The position numbers and the translations under genes were made by a program. The notes below the pieces were generated by a model. It saw only the letters and a list, made by a program, of their open reading frames with translations, ran no database searches and was not told the DNA's origin. A stretch of DNA of 51,011 nt from an uncultured Actinomycetes bacterium (GTDB lineage: Bacteria; Actinomycetota; Thermoleophilia; Miltoncostaeales; Miltoncostaeaceae). Where the stretch lies: contig CALMXK010000093.1 of NCBI GenBank assembly GCA_937871165.1, positions 1 through 51,011 on the forward strand. Direction: 5' to 3'. This document shows, one piece after another, positions 1-7,918 of the stretch. Each line of letters begins with the position of its first letter. The first letter of the stretch is position 1.

Positions 1-77
1 CGACCAAAAAGGCGGTGCAGGTGCCAAAGAACGCACCGGTGGCGGCCCCTTGAAGGGCGCGGGCGATGAGGATGGCC
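1..77. repeat. Terminal direct repeat, left copy (circular overlap)
   Basis: These 77 bases are identical to positions 50935-51011. The length of 77 matches a common assembler k-mer, and an exact end overlap of that size is the usual mark of a circular contig. The MFS gene stays in frame across the join, which supports circularity. Confidence 0.95.
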
Positions 78-349
78 AACAGCTGCGGTTGGGTGATGAG
101 CACGACCTGTGCAAGTGCCAAGGTGGCGATCGCGGCCGCGAGCACCGGTTTTCGCCCGACCCGGTCCGACAGCTGGCCGAGGGTCAGCATCGAGGGTACG
201 AGCGCGATCACGTAACACACCAGAAAGAGGGTGACGACGGTGTCGCTGAAGCCGAGCTCGCGTTTGTAGATCGGAATGAGCGGGGTGATCAGGCTCGTGC
301 CGATGGCAAACAGCACCAGCACGAGGAATGTGCGGGCGGTGCGACTCAT
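1..349 (-). CDS. MFS transporter, N-terminal part (continues at 51011)
   Basis: This is the N-terminal part of a major facilitator superfamily transporter of the inner membrane. Starting at the ATG at 349-347, the translation begins MSRTARTFLVLVLFAIGTSL and contains the loop 2-3 signature GQLSDRVGRKP, typical of MFS drug/sugar transporters. The frame leaves the window at base 1 and resumes at the right edge. Across the circular join the gene is 1191 nt, about 396 residues with roughly 12 membrane segments. Its ATG overlaps the stop of the methyltransferase upstream (ATGA), so the two are probably translationally coupled. The substrate is unknown. Confidence 0.85.
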   Translation of the reverse strand, partial: MSRTARTFLVLVLFAIGTSLITPLIPIYKRELGFSDTVVTLFLVCYVIALVPSMLTLGQLSDRVGRKPVLAAAIATLALAQVVLITQPQLLAILIARALQGAATGAFFGTCTAFLV

Positions 350-1098
350 CGACGCACCAGCGTGGTGCACAGGTACCGCCCGGCGCGGGCGCAGGCAAGG
401 GTGCGCATGCCAAGGCGGCGGTAGTGATCGACGATCGGTGCGGCGTCGGTGCGTGTGGTGCCCGACAGAATGATCGCCGCGGGAGCGATGCTCACGCGCC
501 TGACAAGGGCGCGGTGGGCCACCGCAGGCAGATTTGCAAGAACAGTGGCATCGGCCACATCATCGTCGCCGAGCGCCTCGATACGCCCGATTGTGACGTG
601 TCCCAAATGTGCGCGGCCGGCGGCGGCAAGTGATGCATGCGCCTGTGCGATCGCGGCGGGGTCGGCGTCAACGCCCTGGCATGGTCCACGCCCCGACGCC
701 ACCCATGCCTGGGTCAGAAGACCCGAGCCGCAGCCGACATCAACCGCGCGAGCGGGTGGCAGGCGCTCGATCGCCGCAAGACACAGCTCGGTGGTGGGGT
801 GGTCGTGGGGGCCAAATCCTTCGCCTGCCACCTGGACGAGCTCGCGCCATCTGTGCGGTGCGGGGGCGTGCAGGTCGGTGCGCCGATACCAGCCGGCCAC
901 CAGCCGGGCCGGGCTGTCGGGGATCTGCGGCGCTGCAGTGGTTGGCGAGGTGGGGAAGGGGCAGTGTGTATGGGCGCGCGCCGCGCGCTCGGGGTCGATC
1001 CACGGCGCGCATAGGAGTCCCCCGTCGGTCCAGGTGATCGGCTGCAGGTCGACGAGCGCCCCGAACGCCCGGGCGAGCTCGTGATGTGCACCGTGCAC
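346..1098 (-). CDS. PrmA-like class I SAM-dependent methyltransferase
   Basis: A class I methyltransferase of about 250 residues that resembles ribosomal protein L11 methyltransferase (PrmA). It has the PrmA-type segment FGPHDHPTTELCLAAIERL, then motif I AVDVGCGSGLL and an acidic residue after the second strand (GVDADP). The C-terminal part includes LSGTTRTDAAPIVDHY, comparable to the PrmA end region. Its N-terminal substrate-binding domain is shorter than in typical PrmA of about 290 residues, so the methyl acceptor may not be L11. I chose the GTG at 1098 because the frame upstream is antisense to the aldehyde dehydrogenase. It is the first gene of the operon with the MFS transporter (ATGA overlap) and the sirtuin-like gene. 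Confidence 0.7.
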   Translation of the reverse strand: MHGAHHELARAFGALVDLQPITWTDGGLLCAPWIDPERAARAHTHCPFPTSPTTAAPQIPDSPARLVAGWYRRTDLHAPAPHRWRELVQVAGEGFGPHDHPTTELCLAAIERLPPARAVDVGCGSGLLTQAWVASGRGPCQGVDADPAAIAQAHASLAAAGRAHLGHVTIGRIEALGDDDVADATVLANLPAVAHRALVRRVSIAPAAIILSGTTRTDAAPIVDHYRRLGMRTLACARAGRYLCTTLVRR

Positions 1099-1121
1099 GA
1101 TGAGCCCACGGGCGATGGCGG

Positions 1122-1127
1122 TAGAAT
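1122..1127 (+). promoter_or_regulatory. Putative -10 box of a leaderless transcript
   Basis: TAGAAT lies 8 nt upstream of the GTG at 1136. This matches the spacing of the other TANNNT boxes placed directly before start codons on this plasmid (4281, 10222, 14021). No Shine-Dalgarno sequence precedes the start. Confidence 0.5.
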
Positions 1128-1135
1128 CAGTGGTC

Positions 1136-2485
1136 GTGAGCCACTCCTTTGACGGCGCCCAACTGATCGAACGCGCCGCGGTGGCCCAGCACCAGGTTGC
1201 ACGGCTGACCCTCGACGAGCGACTGGCCATTGTCGCGGGCTGCCTGGCCGATCTGGAGAACGCCGGCGAGATGATCGTCGCCGAAGCGGTGCGCGAGACG
1301 GGACAGACGGTCGGTTTTGCGCGCCGTGAGCTCGATTCGGCGCTGAAGCTCCTCGCGGCGATGCCCCGCCTTGCCGACCCGCTTCGTCCCCAGATGGTGC
1401 CGTCGGTCTCGGGGACCACCATGCTCGAATGGGCCCCCTACGGCGTGGTGTTCGGCTGGCATGCGGCGAACTCGCCGGTGTGGGTGCCGACGGTGGTGGC
1501 GATGTCGGCACTCGTCGGTGGCAACAGTGTCCTGTGCCGACCCTCGCGACGTGCCGCCGCAACAACGCGACTTGTGCTTGAAACGCTCATGAAGCGGTGG
1601 CCGACCCATGCCCTGCAGATCGTGACCGCGACGCCCGAGGAGGCCGAGGTGCTCATGGCTGGGCCCGGTGTGCACGCGGTGGTCGCCCACGGTTCCACCG
1701 CCACCTGCCGGCGCCACATGGCCCGCCTTGCCGAGGCATATGGACGCGGCGAGACGATGCGGCCCTACATCCCCGAGGCCTCCGGCAACGATCCGGCGAT
1801 CGTCCTTGCAGGCGCGGATCTCGATCTGGCGGCCAGTGCGATCGCCGCAGGAGCGTTCACCAACGCCGGGCAGCTGTGCATGGCGGCCAAACGCATCATC
1901 GTGCAGTCGCAGGTCTGGGTGGACTTTGCGCCACGCCTGCGCGCAGCGGTCGAGGCCCTGGTGGTGGGCGACCCGGCGCGAGCCGAGACCGACGTTGCGC
2001 CGATGGGTGAGCGAAGCGGCGTCGGGCGGGCACGCACGGCACTTGCCGAGGCCATCGCCCTGGGCGGTGAGGTTGTGGCCGGCCACGGCGAGCAGGGACC
2101 GTTTTTCACTCCCACCGTGGTGTTGCTCCCCCGCGCGGCCGTCGGCACGATCTTGTGGCGGGAGGAGAGCTTTGCGCCCCTTCGCGGCCTGATGCTCGCC
2201 GCCGACGCGCAGGACGCGCTCGAACTGGCCAACGCCGACGTGCACGGCTTGGGGGCAAGCGTGTTCGGCGACGGCGAGGCGATCATCGATCGACTCCGGG
2301 CGGCGCGGGTCATCGTCAACGAACACCCCCTTTACCAGGACCCACATTTCGTGGTCGGCGGAGTGGGCGACAGCGGCCTGTTCGGCGCGCGCCCGAAGGT
2401 GGAGCAGTTGGTCTTTGCCCGCCGCGTGCATCGCGCCGGGGGTGGGGGTGCTAGGCAAGCACCCGAAGGTGCTGCCAGCGGATGA
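1136..2485 (+). CDS. Aldehyde dehydrogenase family protein
   Basis: An NAD(P)-dependent aldehyde dehydrogenase of about 449 residues that oxidises an aldehyde to a carboxylate or acyl product. The catalytic cysteine is in NAGQLCMAAKR, and the general-base glutamate is in PEASGNDPAIVL, where a GG of the usual ELGG motif is replaced. The C-terminal EESFAPL motif is the family signature. The start is set at the GTG at 1136 because a TAGAAT box sits just before it; ATG codons at 1115 and 1100 are in-frame alternatives. The 3' end overlaps the convergent second aldehyde dehydrogenase by 35 bp. The substrate is not clear. Confidence 0.85.
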   Translation: MSHSFDGAQLIERAAVAQHQVARLTLDERLAIVAGCLADLENAGEMIVAEAVRETGQTVGFARRELDSALKLLAAMPRLADPLRPQMVPSVSGTTMLEWAPYGVVFGWHAANSPVWVPTVVAMSALVGGNSVLCRPSRRAAATTRLVLETLMKRWPTHALQIVTATPEEAEVLMAGPGVHAVVAHGSTATCRRHMARLAEAYGRGETMRPYIPEASGNDPAIVLAGADLDLAASAIAAGAFTNAGQLCMAAKRIIVQSQVWVDFAPRLRAAVEALVVGDPARAETDVAPMGERSGVGRARTALAEAIALGGEVVAGHGEQGPFFTPTVVLLPRAAVGTILWREESFAPLRGLMLAADAQDALELANADVHGLGASVFGDGEAIIDRLRAARVIVNEHPLYQDPHFVVGGVGDSGLFGARPKVEQLVFARRVHRAGGGGARQAPEGAASG

Positions 2486-3839
2486 AGGCCTCAAGGCCGG
2501 GGCGTCCAAGTTCGGTGCCAAGGCCAGACCCGCGCCAGCCGCCGTATGGGGCGTGGGGTACCACGACCCGCCAGCCGTTGATTGCAACCGTGCCGCTTCG
2601 AAGTGATGCCGCGGTCTCCATGCAGGCGCGGTGGTCGGTGCCCACCAGGTAGTTCACCAAGCCGAAGTCAGGGCGGTTGGCCTCGGCGACTTGGGCGGCG
2701 CGGTCGGGCAGCTCCATGACGGCGACGATCGGCGTGAACGGCTCGTCGTCGGCGATACGCGATCCCGGGCCCGCCCCGGTGATGAGCGCGGGGCTCACGA
2801 AGTGGCCGTCATCGTCACCACCGACGATCGTGGCGCCGTGGGCGCGCGCGTCGGCGAGAAATTCGCGGTGGCGCACAAGGCCGCGGTCGGTGGTCATCAC
2901 ACCGGCGGGCACCGTCGCAAACCGCTCACGAAAGCGCTCAAGGAACGCGCCGGTCGTCGCCGGGGTCGTCAGCACGCGATTGACCGCGTAACAGGCCTGG
3001 CCGGTGTTGACATACCCCTGCACCGCCGCCACGTCGACAGCGACGTCGAGGTCCGCGTCATCGAGCACCACCAAGGCGCCGTGGCCGCCGAGCTCGAGGC
3101 TCAGGTGCTTCAGGCGTGGGGCGGTCCATGCGGCGATCTGCTCCGCGACGCGGCGCGATCCGGTGAAGGCGACTTTCGCCACCTTCGGGTGGGTGGCAAG
3201 CGCCTCGCCGATCGTCGGTCCGTCGCCGTTCACGATGTTCACGGTGCCCGGTGGAAAGCCGACCTGTTGGGCCAGATCGACGATGTGCCAGGCGGCGAGC
3301 GGCGTCTCTTGGGCGGGTTTGATCACCAGGGTGCAGCCGGCGGCGAGGGCCGGGGCGAGCTTCCACATGACGAGGGCAACCGGGAAGTTCCACGGGGTGA
3401 TCGCCGCAACGACGCCGACCGGTTCGGGCCGCACCGTGCTGCCGGTGGTGAGCGACTGTGCCGGCAAGTGCTGATTCCAGCTGCGTGCAGCCTCACCGGC
3501 GAAGTGGTGGGTTACCTCGAAGGCACGGGCGATCTCCGCCTGGGCCTCACCCAGGGGCTTGCCGACCTCGTCGGCCACGATCTGTGCGACCTGTTCGGCG
3601 TGATCGTCAAGCAGGCGTCCGAATCGCTCGATCAGCTCGGCACGGACAAGTGGGGCCGTTGCTCGCCACGCCTCGCCTGCCGTGTGGGCGGCGCCGACGG
3701 CGAGGTCCACCTCGCGCGCGCCGGCACAGCACACCGTCCCGAGGGTGCGACCATCACGCGGAGCGCTGATCGTCATTGTCTGGTCGGTGACGACCCGCTC
3801 GCCACCGATGATGAGCGGCAGTGGCGCGTCCACGGTCAT
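2451..3839 (-). CDS. Aldehyde dehydrogenase, succinate-semialdehyde type
   Basis: A full-length (462 aa) NAD(P)-dependent aldehyde dehydrogenase, closest in pattern to succinate-semialdehyde and related dehydrogenases. It shows TPWNFPVALVMWKLAPALAAG (cofactor-binding half), the FTGS motif, catalytic Glu in LELGGHGALVVLDDADLD, catalytic Cys in NTGQACYAVNR, and DDEPFTPIV. Its ATG overlaps the stop of the small unknown gene upstream (ATGA), so both are on one transcript. The other aldehyde dehydrogenase of the window converges on it, and the two are not close paralogues by eye. The exact substrate is undetermined. Confidence 0.88.
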   Translation of the reverse strand: MTVDAPLPLIIGGERVVTDQTMTISAPRDGRTLGTVCCAGAREVDLAVGAAHTAGEAWRATAPLVRAELIERFGRLLDDHAEQVAQIVADEVGKPLGEAQAEIARAFEVTHHFAGEAARSWNQHLPAQSLTTGSTVRPEPVGVVAAITPWNFPVALVMWKLAPALAAGCTLVIKPAQETPLAAWHIVDLAQQVGFPPGTVNIVNGDGPTIGEALATHPKVAKVAFTGSRRVAEQIAAWTAPRLKHLSLELGGHGALVVLDDADLDVAVDVAAVQGYVNTGQACYAVNRVLTTPATTGAFLERFRERFATVPAGVMTTDRGLVRHREFLADARAHGATIVGGDDDGHFVSPALITGAGPGSRIADDEPFTPIVAVMELPDRAAQVAEANRPDFGLVNYLVGTDHRACMETAASLRSGTVAINGWRVVVPHAPYGGWRGSGLGTELGRPGLEAFIRWQHLRVLA

Positions 3840-4273
3840 TTGGCCGGACGGCGCCGACGAAGCGGGCGACGGCCGACGGCACTCACTTCGCGGATGCGCC
3901 AGGCGGGTGCGTAGCCGGGGAGCGTCTGGATGTCCTGCTGGGCGATTCGCCGGGCATTGGTGGCATCCTCCGCCCAGACCTCGAGGCGATGGATGTCATG
4001 GCGCACGAAGCGGTCGTCGGTGGCCTCCCAGACGGCGAACGTCACCGCAAACAGATGCGTGCCGGGAGCCTTCGGGGTCAACGGTTTCAGCACGCCGAGC
4101 GACCACGCCGACGTGTCGGCCACCGCGCGTTCGGCGAGCTCACGCATGGCAAGCTCCCGCGCATCGTCGGCGCACGGGGCCTCGATGACGAGGCGTCCGG
4201 CGACCCGCGCCTTGTGGGTTCCCGGCAGGCGCCGAAGCAGCGTGAATTCCCAGCTGTATGCAGCCGTCGACAC
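3836..4273 (-). CDS. Hypothetical protein with an internal duplication
   Basis: A 145-residue protein I do not recognise. It looks built of two similar halves of about 55 residues: a strand-rich start, then a helix pattern of the kind 'A.DAR..A...L' ending near a Trp (residues roughly 8-58 and 72-125). This suggests a tandem beta-alpha-beta repeat. The C-terminus is arginine-rich. The GTG start at 4273 is preceded by TAGGGT with a 7-nt gap, consistent with a leaderless transcript starting inside the end of thiZ. Its stop overlaps the start of the aldehyde dehydrogenase downstream. Cytoplasmic; function unknown. Confidence 0.7.
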   Translation of the reverse strand: MSTAAYSWEFTLLRRLPGTHKARVAGRLVIEAPCADDARELAMRELAERAVADTSAWSLGVLKPLTPKAPGTHLFAVTFAVWEATDDRFVRHDIHRLEVWAEDATNARRIAQQDIQTLPGYAPAWRIREVSAVGRRPLRRRRPAK

Positions 4274-4280
4274 GGGGCCA

Positions 4281-4286
4281 ACCCTA
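4281..4286 (-). promoter_or_regulatory. Putative -10 box of a leaderless transcript
   Basis: Read on the minus strand, TAGGGT ends 7 nt before the GTG at 4273. It overlaps the TAG stop codon of thiZ. It would let the small gene and the aldehyde dehydrogenase be transcribed apart from the riboswitch-controlled operon. Confidence 0.45.
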
Positions 4287-5036
4287 CTGCAGCGCAGGGG
4301 TCAAAAGCCTGAGGATTTCGCGTTTTTGCGTTGCAAATTCCGGTTGCGTGATCGTGCTCGGGCTGCGCGGGCGCACGCCCTGCGGGGTGATGGTGGCAAG
4401 GACACGGCCGGGGCGGGAACTCAGTACGACAATCGTGTCGGCCAGGCGAAGCGCCTCGTCGATGTCGTGCGTCACAAGCACGCTGGTGCGGCCCGTCGCC
4501 GCAAGCAGATCGGCGAGCCACCCCTGAAGGGTGGTTCGCGTGATGGCGTCGAGTGCCCCGAACGGTTCGTCAAGCAGCAACACCGGCAGATCGGCGATCA
4601 CGGTACGAAGCAGCGCCACTCGCTGACGCATGCCACCGGAGAGCTCATGTGGCCAGGAGTGTTCGAATCCGTCGAGGCCAAAGCGCGAAAAGAGCTCACG
4701 CGCCCGGGTCGCCGCCGCGTGAGGGTCTTCCCCGCGGATCTCGGCGCCGAGCGTCGCGTTCTCGAGGGCGCGGCGCCAGGGAAGCAAGGTGTCCGCCTGG
4801 GGCATGTACGCCCCGCGTGGGGTGCGAAGCGACGGGGGTGCACCGTCGATTTGCACGTGCCCGCCGGTCGGCGTGATCAGCCCGGCGAGCATGCGAAGCA
4901 CCGTGGACTTGCCGCAGCCGGTCGGACCGATGATCGCAAGACACTGTCCAGGCGTCGCGTCGAACGAGACGCCCTGCAGCACATCGACCCCGCCAAAGGC
5001 GTGGACGAGGTCTGTTGCGATCACATGTCCGCTCAC
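4284..5036 (-). CDS. thiZ: ABC transporter ATPase for thiamine precursor uptake
   Basis: The ATP-binding subunit (250 aa) of an importer of the nitrate/taurine/HMP class. It has Walker A GPTGCGKST, a Q-loop region near YMPQADTLLPWR, signature LSGGMRQRVALLR, Walker B VLLLDEPFGALD and the switch histidine in LVTHDIDEA. The LLPWR motif is typical of this subfamily. The GTG start overlaps the stop of the binding-protein gene (GTGA). Its place in a TPP-riboswitch operon beside a THI5/NMT1-type binding protein points to uptake of hydroxymethylpyrimidine or a related thiamine precursor. The peripheral subunit would sit on the inner face of the membrane. Confidence 0.88.
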   Translation of the reverse strand: MSGHVIATDLVHAFGGVDVLQGVSFDATPGQCLAIIGPTGCGKSTVLRMLAGLITPTGGHVQIDGAPPSLRTPRGAYMPQADTLLPWRRALENATLGAEIRGEDPHAAATRARELFSRFGLDGFEHSWPHELSGGMRQRVALLRTVIADLPVLLLDEPFGALDAITRTTLQGWLADLLAATGRTSVLVTHDIDEALRLADTIVVLSSRPGRVLATITPQGVRPRSPSTITQPEFATQKREILRLLTPALQ

Positions 5037-6034
5037 CGGGCGGGCACGAAGGCGTTTGTGAAGGCGCTCGACGGATCGGCGACCGTTTCGAGCTTGTGCG
5101 TGCGAAGGAACGTGTTGAACGCGGTCCAGACGGCGGGATCCTGCAGGCCCCAGCGGCCCGTCGGGCCGTCGAGGAACGGGGCCAGGAACACCGCCGAGCG
5201 CCGCCACAGTTCGGGATCGGTACCGCTGATCGTCTCGGCGACCGCAGTGGCGCTCGCCGCCGGATCGGCGCGCATGTCCTCATATCCCTTGGCCGTCGCC
5301 GTCAAGAAGGCACGCACGATCGCGGGGTTGTCGGCGATCACGTCGTCACGCGCCACGATGATCGGCGTGTACCAGTCGGGGATGCAGTCCAGGTGATCGC
5401 GAAACGCGAGCGTCGTGACCGCCATCTTCTGCAGATCGCGCATCCGGATCGTGTCCCACCCGTCAAAGACCCAGACCGCGTCGTAGTGGTGCTTCTTGAA
5501 GCCCACGGAGTAGTCGACATTGCCGACCTCGGCGTAGCGGACCTTGGACGGATCGCCGCCGTCGCAGCGCACGAGTGTGTCGACCAGCGCACGCTCAAGC
5601 TCCCCGCCAAAGCCACCGTAGGTGTGGCCGGCAAGGTCGCGTGGGCGGCGAATGTCGCGGTCTGCCGGCGCGATGAGCGAACTTGTGTTGGTGCGCATGA
5701 CGCTGGCGATCGAAGTGATCTTCGTGCCCTGCGCGCGCGCCGGAAGCAGCTGCTCGGCGGCGCTGATGCCGAACTGGGCATTGCCTGCGGCCATCTGGGC
5801 GACCGCGCCGTTTTGGTCGGGCTCGACGATGCTCACCTCAAGCCCGGCCGCGGCGTAGTAGCCCTTTTGCTTGGCCAGGTAGAGGCCGAGGTGATTGGTG
5901 TTGGGCGTCCAGTCAAGCACCACGGTCACCTTGGTGGGTGGTGGCGTGATGGCCGGCGAGGATGATCCGCAGCCCGCGACGAGCGACGCGGCGGCGATGG
6001 CGAGGGCGACAGGGCCGACAAAACGACGGTTCAT
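5033..6034 (-). CDS. thiY: THI5/NMT1-type substrate-binding lipoprotein
   Basis: The 333-residue extracellular binding protein of the precursor importer. A signal peptide ends in the lipobox LVAGC at about residues 18-22, so the mature protein is membrane-anchored by a lipid. The mature start VVLDWTPNTNHLGLYLAKQ is the hallmark of the NMT1/THI5/ThiY family, which binds formylaminopyrimidine or HMP. GGFGGELERALV follows in the middle domain. The ATG overlaps the stop of the permease gene (ATGA) and the stop overlaps the ATPase start. The family and the riboswitch make thiamine-pyrimidine uptake the best call; the exact ligand is inferred. Confidence 0.88.
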   Translation of the reverse strand: MNRRFVGPVALAIAAASLVAGCGSSSPAITPPPTKVTVVLDWTPNTNHLGLYLAKQKGYYAAAGLEVSIVEPDQNGAVAQMAAGNAQFGISAAEQLLPARAQGTKITSIASVMRTNTSSLIAPADRDIRRPRDLAGHTYGGFGGELERALVDTLVRCDGGDPSKVRYAEVGNVDYSVGFKKHHYDAVWVFDGWDTIRMRDLQKMAVTTLAFRDHLDCIPDWYTPIIVARDDVIADNPAIVRAFLTATAKGYEDMRADPAASATAVAETISGTDPELWRRSAVFLAPFLDGPTGRWGLQDPAVWTAFNTFLRTHKLETVADPSSAFTNAFVPAR

Positions 6035-6810
6035 GCAGGTGGCTCCGGATGCGTGGTGGTGTTCCAAGGGGTGAGCAGGTGCGCGAGCGCGCCGACCGCC
6101 GCGTAGATCACAAGCGAGAGGGCGGCAATGACGACGACGCCGGCGAGGACGTAGTCGGGGCGGAAGTTGCGCTGGGCACGGCTGATGAACAGGCCGATGC
6201 CCGACTCGGCTCCGCCGATTTGTTCGGCGACCGCCGCAGAGCCCAGGGCGTATGCGGCGCTGATGCGGACGCCGTCGAAGATGGCAGGAAGCGATCCGGG
6301 CAGGATGACGGTGCGAAATGTCTGCCATGGCGTGGCGCCGAAGGCGCGAACAAGCTCAAGCCGCGCGGGGTCGGCGGTGGTGAACGCGCCGGCGGCGGCG
6401 ATTGCGACCGGAAAGAACACGACGCCGATCACGACGACGATCCGCGGTCCCCAGCCAAAGCCGAGCAGCAACACGAGAATCGGCGCAAGCACCACCGCGG
6501 GGATCGTCTGCAGCGCCACAAGCACCGGCTCAAGGGCGTGGCGGGCAAGTGGCCAACCGGCGATCAGCGCCGCGACCCCAAGGCCGAGGACGATCCCAAG
6601 GGCAAGTCCGACCCCGGTTTCGGCGAGTGTGGTGCGCGCATGGCCAACGAGCGCGGCGGACTGGCTCGAAAGTGCGCGCGCGACGGCCGTGGGGGCGGGG
6701 AAAACCGCCGGGTCGACGCTGCCTGCACGTACCCACGCCTCCCACAGTCCGACGAGCGCCGCGACGAGCCCAACCGGTGGGCCGACACGTCCAAGTGTGC
6801 GGCGGCTCAT
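6031..6810 (-). CDS. thiX: ABC transporter permease for thiamine precursor
   Basis: A 259-residue inner-membrane permease of the binding-protein-dependent type with about six membrane helices. The cytoplasmic EAA-like loop is seen in FGATPWQTFRTVILPGSLPA, followed by IFDGVRISAAYALG, which is characteristic of the SsuC/ThiX group. Translation from the ATG at 6810 gives a positively charged start (MSRRTLGR) before the first helix. The ATG overlaps the stop of the small thiamine-binding gene (ATGA). Together with thiY and thiZ it makes a complete importer. Confidence 0.87.
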   Translation of the reverse strand: MSRRTLGRVGPPVGLVAALVGLWEAWVRAGSVDPAVFPAPTAVARALSSQSAALVGHARTTLAETGVGLALGIVLGLGVAALIAGWPLARHALEPVLVALQTIPAVVLAPILVLLLGFGWGPRIVVVIGVVFFPVAIAAAGAFTTADPARLELVRAFGATPWQTFRTVILPGSLPAIFDGVRISAAYALGSAAVAEQIGGAESGIGLFISRAQRNFRPDYVLAGVVVIAALSLVIYAAVGALAHLLTPWNTTTHPEPPA

Positions 6811-7097
6811 GAGCGGTGTTTGGCCGTCAGTTCCGCCATCTGCGTGGGCACCGCAGGCCCGTCGGCAACTTTGATGATGCTGACGCACGAGCGTGCACCG
6901 GCATGCAGCGTCGCCTCGTGGACCGCGCGTGCGAGCGGCCACAGCTGATCGGGCGTGCCTTCGACGCTCGTGCCAAGGGGCCCGACCTCGTAGCGCACAC
7001 CGCTTGCGACGATGAGCGCGATGGCCGCGTCCACGTGGGCGTATGTGTCATCTGCCGTCCCGGATGGGGCAGGCAGAACCTGAAGTTCCATGATCAT
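6807..7097 (-). CDS. Thiamine-binding protein, MTH1187/YkoF-like
   Basis: A 96-residue protein of the MTH1187/YkoF (DUF77) family, a ferredoxin-like fold that forms multimers and binds thiamine. It contains HVDAAIALIVASGVRYEVGP and LGTSVEGTPDQL, the conserved core of that family. It is the first gene after the TPP riboswitch and overlaps thiX by the ATGA junction. The two in-frame ATGs at 7097 and 7091 are both possible; the Shine-Dalgarno GGAGGG is within the 3' strand of the riboswitch, which favours either one. Members commonly occur in thiamine or HMP transport operons, where they may buffer the ligand in the cytoplasm. Confidence 0.85.
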   Translation of the reverse strand: MIMELQVLPAPSGTADDTYAHVDAAIALIVASGVRYEVGPLGTSVEGTPDQLWPLARAVHEATLHAGARSCVSIIKVADGPAVPTQMAELTAKHRS

Positions 7098-7099
7098 TT

Positions 7100-7185
7100 C
7101 CCGCTTCCCTCCGCTCGCATTACCGAGTTCAGGTTCTCGGGTGGTCCCAAAGTGGGATCTCAGCCAGGTAGGCCCCCCGAGCAGG
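7100..7185 (-). promoter_or_regulatory. TPP riboswitch (THI element)
   Basis: On the minus strand the conserved blocks appear in order: GGGGGGCC, CTGAGATC, ACCCGAGAACCTGAACTCGG, TAATGCGAGCGGAGGGAAG. The P1 helix can form between CCTGC at 7185-7181 and GCGGG at 7104-7100. The Shine-Dalgarno GGAGGG of the downstream gene lies in the 3' part of the aptamer. Thiamine pyrophosphate binding would therefore hide the ribosome site directly. It controls the thiamine-precursor operon at 7097-4284. Confidence 0.95.
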
Positions 7186-7212
7186 TTGTGGCAGCACGGT
7201 ACCACGGGTCCG

Positions 7213-7218
7213 TAGGCT
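7213..7218 (+). promoter_or_regulatory. Putative -10 box of the nitroreductase gene
   Basis: TAGGCT lies about 30 nt upstream of the GTG at 7250. The gene has a strong Shine-Dalgarno (GGAGGGGG, 7236-7243), so its transcript probably has a short leader. Confidence 0.35.
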
Positions 7219-7249
7219 TGTGTCGAACACGACCTGGAGGGGGTGCGCG

Positions 7250-7918
7250 GTGGAGGTTGGCCAAGCGATACGCAAACGCCGGGCGGTGCGAAGCTACCTG
7301 GACACGCCGGTTGCACCGGATGTGCTTGACCGGGTGCTCTCGCTCGGCCTTCGTGCCCCGACCGGCTCAGGCGCCCAGTCGTGGGCGATGGTGGTGGTGC
7401 AAGACGCCGACGTGCGCGCCAAGGTTGCCCAGATCGTGCAAGACGGTGCGTCCACCTACTTCGCACTCATGCGACCGAAGGCCGACGGGGCAAGCGACGA
7501 GGAGCATGCCGCGTGGGGTCGCGAGTATGCACAGACGGTGCTTGGCACCTATCCGCAGGTGCCGGTGTGGGTGCTCGGCGTCGTGGTGCCGCGACGCAAT
7601 TACCCCGGTCCGATGGCGCAGTGGGGTCGAAGCGACGACATCATCAGCGTGGCATTTGCGATGCAAAATCTGATGCTTGCCGCCCGGGCCGAGGGACTCG
7701 GAACGGTACCGACCACGGCGTTCTGGAAGTTCGAGGAGACGCGCCTTCGCGAGGCGCTTTCGCTGCCTGAGGAGGTGGAGCCGGTGATTCTCACGCCACT
7801 TGGCCATCCCACCGAATTTCCCACCGGCAAAGCCCCGGCGCTTGCCCGCACCTTCAAGACCTGGCGCACGCTCGTGCACGACGACCGCTACGGCAACGTG
7901 CGCGACGGGGAGGGGTAG
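7250..7918 (+). CDS. Nitroreductase family FMN oxidoreductase
   Basis: A 222-residue protein of the nitroreductase superfamily, which uses FMN and NAD(P)H. The N-terminal IRKRRAVRSYLDTPV and LRAPTGSGAQSWAMVVV are the classical flavin-phosphate binding segments, and AMQNLMLAARAEGLGTVPTT is the conserved central helix. The GTG at 7250 was chosen because GGAGGGGG precedes it by 6-7 nt; a GTG at 7220 is in frame but lacks a ribosome site. It ends 31 bp inside the convergent HAD gene. Because the plasmid's CofE lacks the FMN domain of FbiB, this gene is a possible, unproven source of dehydro-F420 reductase activity. Confidence 0.85.
   Translation: MEVGQAIRKRRAVRSYLDTPVAPDVLDRVLSLGLRAPTGSGAQSWAMVVVQDADVRAKVAQIVQDGASTYFALMRPKADGASDEEHAAWGREYAQTVLGTYPQVPVWVLGVVVPRRNYPGPMAQWGRSDDIISVAFAMQNLMLAARAEGLGTVPTTAFWKFEETRLREALSLPEEVEPVILTPLGHPTEFPTGKAPALARTFKTWRTLVHDDRYGNVRDGEG

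Noticed and set aside
346..1422. The longer 358-codon version of the methyltransferase starting at 1422
   Set aside because: The first 108 codons are antisense to the aldehyde dehydrogenase and lack methyltransferase features; the GTG at 1098 is the sensible start.
1127..2587. A 486-codon open frame antisense to the first aldehyde dehydrogenase
   Set aside because: The plus strand holds all catalytic motifs of an aldehyde dehydrogenase; the antisense product has low-complexity, His/Arg/Gly-rich sequence.
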